A stretch of DNA of 64,000 nt, taken from assembly GCA_965229005.1 (NCBI GenBank), contig CBDDIP010000002.1, positions 2,852,001-2,916,000 of the forward strand. The letters are read 5' to 3'. The translations under genes and the position numbers were made by a program. Every line of letters starts with the position of its first letter. Position 1 is the first letter of the stretch. The DNA is from CBDDIP01 sp965229005. Its GTDB lineage: Bacteria; Actinomycetota; Acidimicrobiia; Acidimicrobiales; Ilumatobacteraceae. The notes beneath the pieces were generated by a model. It had not been told where the DNA came from, did no database searches, and saw only the letters and a list, made by a program, of their open reading frames with translations. Shown piece after piece: positions 20,061 to 28,516 of this stretch.

Positions 20061-22724
20061 ATGACGGGTCTTGCACGCAGCTGGCCGCTCGGCGGCCGAC
20101 AGGCCCAGGTGGCCCTGCTGACGGCGATGGCGCTCGATCGCAGCGCGGATGCGGCCGTCCTCACCGGCGATGCCGGGGTCGGCAAGACGCGGCTGGCCGA
20201 CGAGGTGGCCGAGCGGCTCACGGCCCAGCACATGATCGTGCACCGGGTGGTCGCCGGTTCGTCCACCCATCAGGCTCCCTTTGCCGGCGTGTCGCACCTG
20301 GTCAGCACCGACATCGTCGCCACGCTGCACCAACCCACCGGCGCACTGCGCCTCGCCAGCGCGCTGCGCGACCGCCTGTCCACCGTGGACGGCCGGCGCT
20401 GCGTCGTGCTCGTCGACGACGCCCACCATCTCGACGAGCCGACCTGTGCCGTCCTGTCCCAGGTGCTGGTCAGCACCGGCACGTTCGTGCTCGTCACCGT
20501 TCGTGATGGCGCGCCGATGCCCGAGAGCCTGCACCCGGTGGTCCACCGCGACCGTTGCACGTGGACGCGGTTGACGCCGTTGCGCCGCGACGAGTGTCGG
20601 GCCGTGGTCGAAGAGGCCCTCGGCGCACCGCTCGACGCCGAGACGGAGCAAGCGCTCTGGCAGGCCTCGGCGGGCAACCCGCTCTACCTGCGCGAGACCG
20701 TCCTGGCGGCCCACGAGAGCAATCGGTTGCGACTGAACGGCGGCCTGTGGGAGCTGACCGGCCCGCTCGTGGTGACCGACCGGTTGCGCGAGGTCGTCGC
20801 CTCCCGGCTCAACCGCCTGTCCGACGCCCACCGCGACCTGGCCAGGCAGATCGCCCTGTGCGAACCGCTCCGCGTCGATGTGCTCGACGCGCATCGTTCG
20901 ATGGTGCTGGAGGAGCTGCTCGAAGCCGGCCACGTCAGCGTCGACACGCGTCGCGGCGACACGCACGGCTCGAGCGGCGTGCTGCTTGCCCGCCTCTCGC
21001 ATCCGGTGATGGCCGAGGTGCTGCGCGACGAGCTCGCTCCCGACGATCGGCGCCGGTTGCTCAGCGATCACATCGCACAGCTCGGCGACACCACCAAGTT
21101 GAGCCCGGACGAGCAGGTGCAGGCGGCCGTGTGGAGCCTGGAGGCCGGCCTGCCCGCCGACGCGTTCGTGCTCCTGCGCGCCGCGCAGACCGCCCGAAAC
21201 GCTCGGCAGCCGGAGCTGATGGGCACCCTCGCCGGCGCGGCGGTGTCCGCAGGTGGCGGGTGGCGCGCCCTGCTGCTGCACAGCGTTGCCCTGCACGAGG
21301 TCGGCGATCACCAACGTGCCCTCGACCTGATGCATCAACCCTTCGCCGACGAGCGCGACGAGCTGGCCGTGGTGCGACTCGTCGTGCACATGCAGCGAGT
21401 GATGCAGTGGGGGCTCGACGACGCCGACGGAGCGTTCGCCGTGCTCGCCGAAGCGCTCGACCGTGTGACCGAGCCGCTGCTCCAGCGGTTGCTGGTGGCC
21501 TGTCAGATGAGCGTGCTCACCTTCTCCGATCGTCCCGACGAGGCGCTGGCGCTGCTGCCGTCTGCCGCCTCAGCCGAGATCGCCATTCGCTCGCTCGCCG
21601 GCGTCGCCACTGCCGTTGCACTCACCTCCACCGGGCGCACCGCCGAGGCGCTGCGCGAGATCGACGCGCTGCGCCAGGCGGAGCTGGCCGAGCCGGGGCA
21701 CAACCAGGCGCTGCAGCCGTCCTTGCACCTGGGCATGCGCAGCCGGGCGAACGCCGAGGAAGGCAACCTCGACCGGGCGATCGAGGACGCCGCGTCGACG
21801 TTCGTCGACGTCGTCAACAACGGCGAGAGCCTCGGCGAGACCTGGGCCGCACTGAGCGCTGCACGCGCCCACGGCTACGCCGGCCGGTTGGCGACGGCGC
21901 TGCGGTGGACGCGCCAGGGTGCGCTGGCAGCCGAGCGAGGCAGCCTGCCGATGGGCCGTCGTGCCGCGCTGACGCTCGGCGCGTACTGCGCGGCGCAGCT
22001 CGGCGAGGATCCGGAGCGGCACCTGGCGGCCATCGTCGGGCTCGATCTGCGCCGCGGCTTCCTGCGCCACGAGCTCCCGGTCGGGCTGGCCTGGAGCCTG
22101 ACCGTCACCGGACGCGAGGAGGAGGGACGCGACGTCATCCGCCAGACGCTGGCCGGCATCGATGCCGACGCCGGCCCGTTGACGTCGCACGTCTTCGCCG
22201 TCCACGAAGCGGCGCGACTCGGCCTCGCCGACGAAGTGGCAAGTCGCGTGGAGCGCTTGCGCGGGCTGGTGCACTCGCCGCTCCACGCCGCCCGTCTCGA
22301 CGATGCGCGGGCGCGAGCCGGCGGATCGGCCGACGAGTGCCGCGCTGCTGCCGACGAGCTCCGCCGCATGGGCGCGCACCTCTTCGCCGCCGAGGCGTAC
22401 GCGATCGCCGCCGATCGGGCGACGGCCGCAGGCGACCGAGCACTTGCCGGACGGTGCGACGCCGACGGCAGCCGTAGCCTCGGACTGTGCGAGGGCGCCG
22501 CCACCCACGCGGTCGCACGGCTGCGGTCGACGGCCACGCTGACCGCGCGCGAGCGGGAGATCGCGCTGCTCGTCAGCCGTGGCCTCACCACCCGGCAGAT
22601 CGCCGAGCGCCTCGTCGTGTCGATGCGCACGGTCGACAACCACGTGCAGCACATCCTCGGCAAGCTCGGCGCCCCGTCGAGAGCCGAGATCGGCCGCCTC
22701 CTCGGCCACGACCACCCCGCCTGA
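20061..22724 (+). CDS. LAL-type LuxR-family transcriptional regulator
   Basis: 887 residues, in the size range of large ATP-binding LuxR regulators. Walker A GDAGVGKT is at 36-43 and Walker B VVLVDDAHHLD at about 114-124, so it has an N-terminal AAA/NTPase module. A long helical, TPR/MalT-like middle (about 330-800) follows, and the C-terminal LuxR HTH is at about 825-880 (LTAREREIALLVSRGLTTRQIA, VDNHVQHILGKLG). Such proteins bind inducers through the middle region and activate nearby genes. The gene sits between two operator-like repeats and between genes encoding a shared small domain, so those are its likely targets. Confidence 0.92.
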   Translation: MTGLARSWPLGGRQAQVALLTAMALDRSADAAVLTGDAGVGKTRLADEVAERLTAQHMIVHRVVAGSSTHQAPFAGVSHLVSTDIVATLHQPTGALRLASALRDRLSTVDGRRCVVLVDDAHHLDEPTCAVLSQVLVSTGTFVLVTVRDGAPMPESLHPVVHRDRCTWTRLTPLRRDECRAVVEEALGAPLDAETEQALWQASAGNPLYLRETVLAAHESNRLRLNGGLWELTGPLVVTDRLREVVASRLNRLSDAHRDLARQIALCEPLRVDVLDAHRSMVLEELLEAGHVSVDTRRGDTHGSSGVLLARLSHPVMAEVLRDELAPDDRRRLLSDHIAQLGDTTKLSPDEQVQAAVWSLEAGLPADAFVLLRAAQTARNARQPELMGTLAGAAVSAGGGWRALLLHSVALHEVGDHQRALDLMHQPFADERDELAVVRLVVHMQRVMQWGLDDADGAFAVLAEALDRVTEPLLQRLLVACQMSVLTFSDRPDEALALLPSAASAEIAIRSLAGVATAVALTSTGRTAEALREIDALRQAELAEPGHNQALQPSLHLGMRSRANAEEGNLDRAIEDAASTFVDVVNNGESLGETWAALSAARAHGYAGRLATALRWTRQGALAAERGSLPMGRRAALTLGAYCAAQLGEDPERHLAAIVGLDLRRGFLRHELPVGLAWSLTVTGREEEGRDVIRQTLAGIDADAGPLTSHVFAVHEAARLGLADEVASRVERLRGLVHSPLHAARLDDARARAGGSADECRAAADELRRMGAHLFAAEAYAIAADRATAAGDRALAGRCDADGSRSLGLCEGAATHAVARLRSTATLTAREREIALLVSRGLTTRQIAERLVVSMRTVDNHVQHILGKLGAPSRAEIGRLLGHDHPA

Positions 22725-22745
22725 CCCGCCGACAACCATCCCCAG

Positions 22746-22847
22746 TGGAGGCTTCCGCGCCCACCCGGGCGCCCCTCAAACCCTCCACGCGGGAAGAGCG
22801 GAGGCTTTCGCGCCCGCCCAGGCGCGCCCCAAACCCTGCGCGCGGGC
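22746..22847. repeat. Tandem pair of 47-base hairpin units
   Basis: Two units with a 53-base period (about 22747-22793 and 22800-22846) match at 40 of 47 positions. Each has a GC-rich stem: GCGCCC-ACCC-GGGCGC in the first and GCGCC-CGCCCA-GGCGC in the second. They fill most of the gap between the LAL and methyltransferase genes and may terminate the former. Confidence 0.65.
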
Positions 22848-22888
22848 TGCTGGGCCGGGGGAACGGGCGGCCCGGCACGGTCGGGGGC

Positions 22889-23731
22889 ATGATCACCGCG
22901 TCTGCGTACGCGCCGTGCCGGCCGTTGCCCGACCGCCTTGCCGACCGATTCGTCACGCTCGAACCCGACGACGACACCCAGGCCTTCGCCGAGGCCGAGC
23001 AGCACGCGCCGCAGCCACGACTGCGCTGGCTCACCCGCGCCGCGATGCGACCGTTCGCCAGCGACTTCTCGATCAACGCCCTGCTCAACACATACCCACT
23101 GTTCCTGTTGAGCACGCCGCAGTGGCGCCAACTGCTCGGCAACGACGGCGGCAGCCTGCTCGACATCGGCGCCGCGACCGGCGACGTGACTGCACGGCTG
23201 GCTCCACTGTTCGACGACGTGCTCGCTGTCGAGGTCTCCGGCCCGATGGTCCGCCGCCTGCGCGAACGAGGGCTGGACGCCCGCCGGCTGGATCTCACCC
23301 GACGCCCCGCCGAGCCGGGCAGTCCCGAACACGGTGGCTACGACACCGTGGCCATCCTCAACGTGCTCGACCGCTGCGCCCGCCCGGTGAGCCTGCTGCG
23401 CAGTGCGATCTCGAGAGTCCGACCCGGCGGCCGTTTGCTCGTGTCGATGCCGCTGCCGACGTCGTCGTGCTGGTACGACGGTCCGCGACTGCGCGCCCCG
23501 CTCGAGTCGCTCGGCATCGATGCCACGACCTGGGCCACCGGCGCGACCGCGCTCGCCGATGTGCTGCAGGCATACGGCCTGCGCGTCGACGCGCTCGCCC
23601 GGGCGCCGTACCTGTCCGGCGGCGATCGCCGCCAGGCGCTCTACGCGCTCGACACCGCAGTGCTCGTCGCCAGCAAGCCGGCGAACGCCCGTGCCGCCGG
23701 TGCCGGCGGGCCGGTGCGCACACGGCGGTAG
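22889..23731 (+). CDS. METTL9/DREV-like methyltransferase
   Basis: 280 residues, class I SAM-dependent methyltransferase. Family-specific words run in the order seen in METTL9: SINALLNTYPLFLLSTPQWR (61-80), SAM motif LDIGAATGD (91-99), an acidic post-motif in AVEVS, ILNVLDRCARPVSLL (156-170), SRVRPGGRLLVSMPLP and RAPYLSGGD (about 243-251). Human METTL9 makes N1-methylhistidine at HxH motifs; whether this homologue does so is inference. ATG 22889 follows a GGGGG run. The 3' end overlaps the opposing gene by 91 bases. Confidence 0.82.
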   Translation: MITASAYAPCRPLPDRLADRFVTLEPDDDTQAFAEAEQHAPQPRLRWLTRAAMRPFASDFSINALLNTYPLFLLSTPQWRQLLGNDGGSLLDIGAATGDVTARLAPLFDDVLAVEVSGPMVRRLRERGLDARRLDLTRRPAEPGSPEHGGYDTVAILNVLDRCARPVSLLRSAISRVRPGGRLLVSMPLPTSSCWYDGPRLRAPLESLGIDATTWATGATALADVLQAYGLRVDALARAPYLSGGDRRQALYALDTAVLVASKPANARAAGAGGPVRTRR

Positions 23732-24024
23732 ATCTGCGCGTAGCGAACAGCGACGGCCGGATCGGTGTCGATGCGCTCACGCCACGCATCGTGCACGCGC
23801 TGCCACCGAGCGGAGGCAATGCCCCGTGAGGCGGCGATCACTTCCAAGAACGTTGCGTCGAAGCCACGCTCGGCCATGCACCGCACGACCAGCGCGTACT
23901 CCGACAGGTCGACTCCCTCGATCGGGCGCAACACCGCTGCATCCGGGCAATCCAACGCCCGCCGTGCGGCCTCGAACGCCGCTGCCCTCGCTGTCACTGT
24001 CCCCGCCCACGCTGTTGCTGTCAT
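23641..24024 (-). CDS. Small protein sharing the C-terminal domain of MGFFK protein A
   Basis: 127 residues. The central part (about 35-100: PIEGVDLSEYALVV, EVIAASRGIASARW, ERIDTDPAVAVRYAQIYRR) aligns with the C-terminal domain of MGFFK protein A (IAGVSIE, GIAASRGVDGASW, ARIQADPAVGVAF). The long Met/Gln helix and MGFFK start are absent. The last 25 or so residues are encoded antisense to the methyltransferase gene and look like read-through sequence. Its start codon is 80.5 bases from the centre of operator 2, matching the 81 bases for MGFFK protein A and operator 1. Function is unknown. Confidence 0.72.
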   Translation of the reverse strand: MTATAWAGTVTARAAAFEAARRALDCPDAAVLRPIEGVDLSEYALVVRCMAERGFDATFLEVIAASRGIASARWQRVHDAWRERIDTDPAVAVRYAQIYRRVRTGPPAPAARAFAGLLATSTAVSSA

Positions 24025-24094
24025 CGGAACACCCCTTCATCCGCAGGCCGCTGCCGACCGTGGGGTCATCCTCGCGGAGGTTGCTCATGAGCGG

Positions 24095-24114
24095 ATGAGT
24101 AGCTGACTACTCAT
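24095..24114. promoter_or_regulatory. Inverted repeat, candidate operator 2 of the LAL regulator
   Basis: ATGAGTAGCTGACTACTCAT has perfect 8-bp arms and a 4-base spacer, and shares the core TGAGTAG/CTACTCA with the site at 20023. It lies between the divergent genes starting at 24024 (minus) and 24178 (plus). Confidence 0.65.
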
Positions 24115-24177
24115 TTCACGGTTGTAGTTCGCGCCACGGTCGTCCGACACGACCGCGACCGAGTGCTAAGAACGCTC

Positions 24178-25362
24178 ATGCCGAGCTTTCAGCCCCACGA
24201 CGCCCCGATGCGCTTCGGGATCTTCCTCCCGCCGATGCACAAGACCGGGGTCAACCCGACTCTGGCGCTGCACCGCGACCTCGAGCTGATCACCCACCTC
24301 GATCGACTCGGCTACGCCGAAGCATGGATCGGCGAGCACCACTCGGCCGGCAGCGAGCTGATCGCCAGCCCGGAGGTGTTCATCGCCGCCGCGGCCGAGC
24401 GCACCAAGCACATCAAGCTCGGCACGGGCGTCAACTCGCTGCCGTACCACCACCCGTTCGTGCTCGCCGATCGGATCGTCATGCTCGATCACCTCACCCG
24501 CGGCCGGGCGATGTTCGGCGCCGGTCCGGGGCAGCTGACGAGTGATGCGGCGATGCTCGGCATCGATCCGCTGCAGCAGCGCCCGAGGATGGAGGAAGCC
24601 TTCGACGTGATCATGCGCCTGTTCCGCGGCGAGACGGTGACCAAGCACACCGACTGGTTCACCTGTGAGGAAGCCGTGCTGCAGATCCGCCCGTACAGCG
24701 ACTTCGACGTCGCCGTGGCCAGCAGCATCTCACCGTCGGGCAGCAAGCTGGCCGGCCGCTACGGCACCGGCATGCTGTCGATCGCCGCCACCGAACCCGC
24801 TGCGTTCCAGGTGCTGGACTACAACTACCAGGTGTGGCAGGAGGAGGCCGCTCGTCACGGTCACGAGGCGCCGCGGTCGCAGTGGCGGCTGATGGGACCG
24901 ATGCACATCGCCGAAACGCTGGAGCAGGCCAAGGCGAACTGCCGCTATGGCCTGCAATGGGTGTTCGAGTACCTCAGCCACATCATCCCGATCGGCGACC
25001 CGTCGGCACCGCCGCCGCCCACCGACTTCGACGAGTTCGTCGACTTCGCCAACGAGAGCGGGCGGATGGTGATCGGCACGCCGGCGATGGCCGTCGAGCA
25101 GATCCAACGGCTGTCCGAGAAGACCGGCGGCTTCGGCGCCTACCTGTTCCTCGGTGCCGACCTCGCCGACTGGCAGGCCACGCTGCGCAGCTACGAGCTG
25201 TTCGCCTACGAGGTGATGCCCCACTTCACCGGCCAGGCGGTGCCCGTGCAGACGAGCTACGACATGGTCATCGGCGCCGGCTCCAAGTGGGTCGATGCCA
25301 CGCTCGGCGCGCAGCTCACGGCCATCGCCGCGTACGAGGAAGAACGCGCCTCGCGCGCGTGA
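24178..25362 (+). CDS. LLM-class flavin-dependent monooxygenase
   Basis: 394 residues, a bacterial-luciferase-like F420/FMN TIM barrel. Recognisable parts are MRFGIFLPPM near the start, AWIGEHHSAGSE (about 47-58), LGTGVNSLPYHHP, and GRAMFGAGPGQL. The closest remembered relatives are limonene-monooxygenase-like and alkanal-oxidising subfamilies, but substrate and cofactor cannot be fixed from sequence. ATG 24178 gives MPSFQPHD; a GTG at 24163 and an ATG at 24208 are alternatives. Operator 2 lies upstream, so the gene may belong to the LAL regulon. Confidence 0.85.
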   Translation: MPSFQPHDAPMRFGIFLPPMHKTGVNPTLALHRDLELITHLDRLGYAEAWIGEHHSAGSELIASPEVFIAAAAERTKHIKLGTGVNSLPYHHPFVLADRIVMLDHLTRGRAMFGAGPGQLTSDAAMLGIDPLQQRPRMEEAFDVIMRLFRGETVTKHTDWFTCEEAVLQIRPYSDFDVAVASSISPSGSKLAGRYGTGMLSIAATEPAAFQVLDYNYQVWQEEAARHGHEAPRSQWRLMGPMHIAETLEQAKANCRYGLQWVFEYLSHIIPIGDPSAPPPPTDFDEFVDFANESGRMVIGTPAMAVEQIQRLSEKTGGFGAYLFLGADLADWQATLRSYELFAYEVMPHFTGQAVPVQTSYDMVIGAGSKWVDATLGAQLTAIAAYEEERASRA

Positions 25363-25387
25363 CCGATGTACCCTGGGCGCTGCTGAT

Positions 25388-25592
25388 ACGCCCGATCGGG
25401 AGAGTCGGCGACGCGGCCAGCGTCGACGGCGCCGAAGGAGCAACCGCCCCGGAATCTCTCAGGCCAACGGACCGATCGGATCGGCAACGCTGGAAAGCAG
25501 ACGGAACGCTGGTCGCTCCGCCTCGCCGACGGGGAAAGCCGGGCGCTGCAACACGAGCGGCCGGTGAAGCTCTCAGGCATCGATGACAGCGG
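25388..25592 (+). promoter_or_regulatory. Tandem glycine riboswitch upstream of gcvP
   Basis: Aptamer 1 has paired ends CCGATCGG (25392-25399 and 25472-25479), GGGAGAG, the core GCCGAAGGAGCAA (25431-25443) and CTCTCAGGC. Aptamer 2 follows without a long linker: TGGAAAGCAG at 25491-25500, then CTCTCAGGC (25570-25578) and ATGACAG (25583-25589). The second core (GCCGGTGAAG) deviates from the usual GCCGAAG form. The riboswitch should switch on gcvP when glycine is plentiful. Confidence 0.93.
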
Positions 25593-25653
25593 GGGCGCCG
25601 TGCACGCACGCGCCACACCCCCGTTCGCATCTCCCACCTGGAGGCCCACCGCC

Positions 25654-28494
25654 ATGACTTCGCTCGACGAGCTGATCGGCTCCGACGACTTCGTCCGCCG
25701 CCACATCGGTCCCACCGCCGACGACCAGGCGACGATGCTCGCCGCCGTCGGTGCGGCATCGGTGGAGGAGCTGCTGGCCGAGACGGTGCCGGCATCGATC
25801 CGCCTCGACGGGATGCTCGACCTCGCTCCACCGCGGCTGGTCGACGACGTGCTCGACCAGCTCGCCGGTCTGGCGGCGCGCAACCGCCCGCGCACGAGCC
25901 TGATCGGCATGGGTTACCACGGCACGATCACGCCGCCCGTCGTGCTGCGCAACGTGCTCGAGAACCCGGCCTGGTACACCGCCTACACGCCGTACCAGCC
26001 GGAGATCAGCCAGGGCCGGTTGGAGGCGTTGCTCAACTTCCAGACGATGGTGGCCGACCTCACCGGCTTCGAAGTGGCGAACGCCTCGCTGCTCGACGAG
26101 GCCACCGCCGCCGCGGAGGCGATGACGATGGCCCGCCGAACGAGCAGCTCGTCGAGCGATCGGTTCGTCGTCCACCACGACACGCACCCGCAGACGATCG
26201 CCGTGCTCGCCACGCGCGCCGAGCCGGTAGGCATCGACCTCGTCGTGGGTGATGTCGAGGACATCGACGCCGGCTGCTTCGGCGTGCTGTTCAGCCTGCC
26301 GACGTCGAGCGGGGCGATGACCGACTGGCGTGCAGCAGTCGAGCGCGCCCACGGCGTCGACGCCGTCGTCGTGATGGCCACCGATCTGCTCGCATGCGTG
26401 CTGGCCACGCCGCCGGGCCAGCTCGGTGCCGACATCGCCATCGGATCGGCGCAGCGCTTCGGTGTACCGATGGCCTTCGGCGGTCCGCACGCGGCGTTCA
26501 TCGCTGCCGGCGAGCGCGTCGCCCGTGCGCTGCCCGGCCGGTTGGTCGGAGTGAGCACCGACACGATGGGCCGCCCGTCGCTGCGCCTCGCGTTGCAGAC
26601 GCGCGAGCAGCACATCCGCCGCGAGAAGGCGACGTCGAACATCTGCACCGCGCAGGTGCTGCTGGCCAACATCGCCGGCTTCTACGCGACGTGGCATGGC
26701 CCGGCGGGCTTGACCCGCATCGCCGAGCGCACGCACCGGCTGACGTCGATCGCCGCGGCCGCCGTGCGCGCCGGTGGCCTGTCGCTGACCAACGACACGT
26801 GGTTCGACACGCTGACCGTCGCGTGCGACGCAGCGATGGCACACGACCGGGCTGCAGCCGCCGGCATCGACCTGCGCCGCGTCGACGACGGGCACGTCGG
26901 CGTGTCCTTCGACGAGACGTCCTCGCTCGCCACCGTGCAGACCGTCCTTGCCGTGCTCGGCGTGGCCGCCAACGCCGCCGACCGAGACGCCGTCGACGGC
27001 CTGCCGTCGCGACGCACCGACGAAGTGCTCACCCACTCGGTGTTCCAGCGCTACCACAGCGAGCACGAGATGCTCCGGTACCTGCGTCGCCTCGCCGACA
27101 AGGACCTCGCGCTCGACCGCACGATGATCCCCCTGGGGTCGTGCACGATGAAGCTCAACGCCACCGTCGAGATGGTGCCGATCACGTGGCCGGCGTTCGC
27201 CAACGTCCACCCGTTCGCACCGGATGAGGAGACCGAGGGCTACCGGGCGATGATCACCGACCTCGAGCGCATGCTGGTGTCGATCACCGGCTACGCCGCG
27301 GTCAGCCTGCAACCCAACGCCGGCAGCCAGGGCGAGCTCGCCGGGCTGCTCGCCATCCGCGCCTACCACCGCTCCCGCGGCGACGCCCAGCGCACGGTGT
27401 GCCTGATCCCGTCGAGCGCCCACGGCACCAACGCGGCCAGCGCGGTGATGGCCGGGATGAGCGTCGTCGTCGTCGCCTGCGATGCGTCCGGCAACGTCGA
27501 CCTCGCCGACCTGCGGGCGAAGGCGGACGCTGCCGGCGATCGGCTCGCGGCGATCATGGTCACCTACCCGTCCACGCATGGCGTGTTCGAGGAGGGCATC
27601 GGTGAGCTCTGCGAGGTGGTGCACGCCCACGGCGGGCAGGTCTACGTCGACGGCGCCAACCTCAACGCACTCGTCGGGCTGGCCCAGCCCGGTCGCTTCG
27701 GCGCCGACGTCAGTCACCTCAACCTGCACAAGACGTTCTGCATCCCCCACGGCGGCGGCGGCCCCGGCGTCGGACCGGTCGCCGTGCGATCTCACCTCGC
27801 CGCGTTCCTGCCCGGCCATCCGCTCGGCGGCCTCGGCCAGCCGGTCGGCCCCGTCTCCGCGGCGCCGTACGGGTCGGCCGGCATCCTGCCGATCTCGTGG
27901 GTGTACATCGCGCTGATGGGCGCGTCGGGCCTGCGCGACGCAACGGCCGCGGCGGTGCTCAGCGCCAACTACATCGCCACTCGCCTCGACCCGCACTTCC
28001 CGGTGCTGTACACCGGGTCGCACGGGCGGGTCGCCCACGAGTGCATCATCGATCTGCGGCCGATCACGAAGGCAACCGGCGTCACCGTCGACGACGTCGC
28101 CAAGCGCCTCATCGACTACGGCTTCCACGCCCCGACGATGAGCTTCCCCGTCGCCGGCACGTTGATGATCGAGCCGACGGAGAGCGAGTCGCTGCGCGAG
28201 ATCGATCGGTTCTGCGAGGCGATGGTGGCCATCAAGGGCGAGATCGACGCCGTCGCCGCGGGTACGTGGGCGATCGCCGACAGCCCGCTGCGCCACGCCC
28301 CGCACACCGCCGAGGACCTCCTCGGCGAGTGGGACCGTGGGTACTCGCGCGAGGTCGGCGCGTACCCGTTGCCGTCATTGCGCGCGGCGAAGTACTTCCC
28401 GCCGGTGTCGCGGATCGACGCGGCGTACGGCGACCGCAACCTGATCTGCAGCTGCGAACCGCTCGAGGCGTACGCGACGGCACACGGCCAATAG
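25654..28494 (+). CDS. gcvP: Glycine dehydrogenase (decarboxylating), P protein
   Basis: 946 residues, the full length of the single-chain P protein. It decarboxylates glycine and transfers the aminomethyl group to lipoylated GcvH. The PLP lysine is K693 in HLNLHKTFCIPHGGGGPG. The N-terminal half begins FVRRHIGPT, and the central GSCTMKLNA and AHGTNAASA are classic. GGAGG lies 9 bases before ATG 25654 and 48 bases past the riboswitch. gcvT and gcvH are on the opposite strand 2-6 kb away and lack a visible glycine riboswitch. The L subunit gene is not in the window. Confidence 0.97.
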   Translation: MTSLDELIGSDDFVRRHIGPTADDQATMLAAVGAASVEELLAETVPASIRLDGMLDLAPPRLVDDVLDQLAGLAARNRPRTSLIGMGYHGTITPPVVLRNVLENPAWYTAYTPYQPEISQGRLEALLNFQTMVADLTGFEVANASLLDEATAAAEAMTMARRTSSSSSDRFVVHHDTHPQTIAVLATRAEPVGIDLVVGDVEDIDAGCFGVLFSLPTSSGAMTDWRAAVERAHGVDAVVVMATDLLACVLATPPGQLGADIAIGSAQRFGVPMAFGGPHAAFIAAGERVARALPGRLVGVSTDTMGRPSLRLALQTREQHIRREKATSNICTAQVLLANIAGFYATWHGPAGLTRIAERTHRLTSIAAAAVRAGGLSLTNDTWFDTLTVACDAAMAHDRAAAAGIDLRRVDDGHVGVSFDETSSLATVQTVLAVLGVAANAADRDAVDGLPSRRTDEVLTHSVFQRYHSEHEMLRYLRRLADKDLALDRTMIPLGSCTMKLNATVEMVPITWPAFANVHPFAPDEETEGYRAMITDLERMLVSITGYAAVSLQPNAGSQGELAGLLAIRAYHRSRGDAQRTVCLIPSSAHGTNAASAVMAGMSVVVVACDASGNVDLADLRAKADAAGDRLAAIMVTYPSTHGVFEEGIGELCEVVHAHGGQVYVDGANLNALVGLAQPGRFGADVSHLNLHKTFCIPHGGGGPGVGPVAVRSHLAAFLPGHPLGGLGQPVGPVSAAPYGSAGILPISWVYIALMGASGLRDATAAAVLSANYIATRLDPHFPVLYTGSHGRVAHECIIDLRPITKATGVTVDDVAKRLIDYGFHAPTMSFPVAGTLMIEPTESESLREIDRFCEAMVAIKGEIDAVAAGTWAIADSPLRHAPHTAEDLLGEWDRGYSREVGAYPLPSLRAAKYFPPVSRIDAAYGDRNLICSCEPLEAYATAHGQ

Positions 28495-28504
28495 CCACCC
28501 GCGC

Positions 28505-28510
28505 TACCGT
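28505..28510 (+). promoter_or_regulatory. -10 element TACCGT
   Basis: TACCGT ends 6 bases before ATG 28517, just beyond the gcvP stop. Confidence 0.5.
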
Positions 28511-28516
28511 GCGCGC

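Noticed and set aside
24137..24155. CGGTCGT...ACGACCG hairpin before the monooxygenase gene
   Set aside because: Seven-base arms of very GC-rich sequence are common by chance here; its position relative to the start suggests nothing specific.
25573..28305. Long open frame antisense to gcvP
   Set aside because: gcvP is unmistakable in the sense frame; antisense frames stay open because of GC-rich third codon positions.
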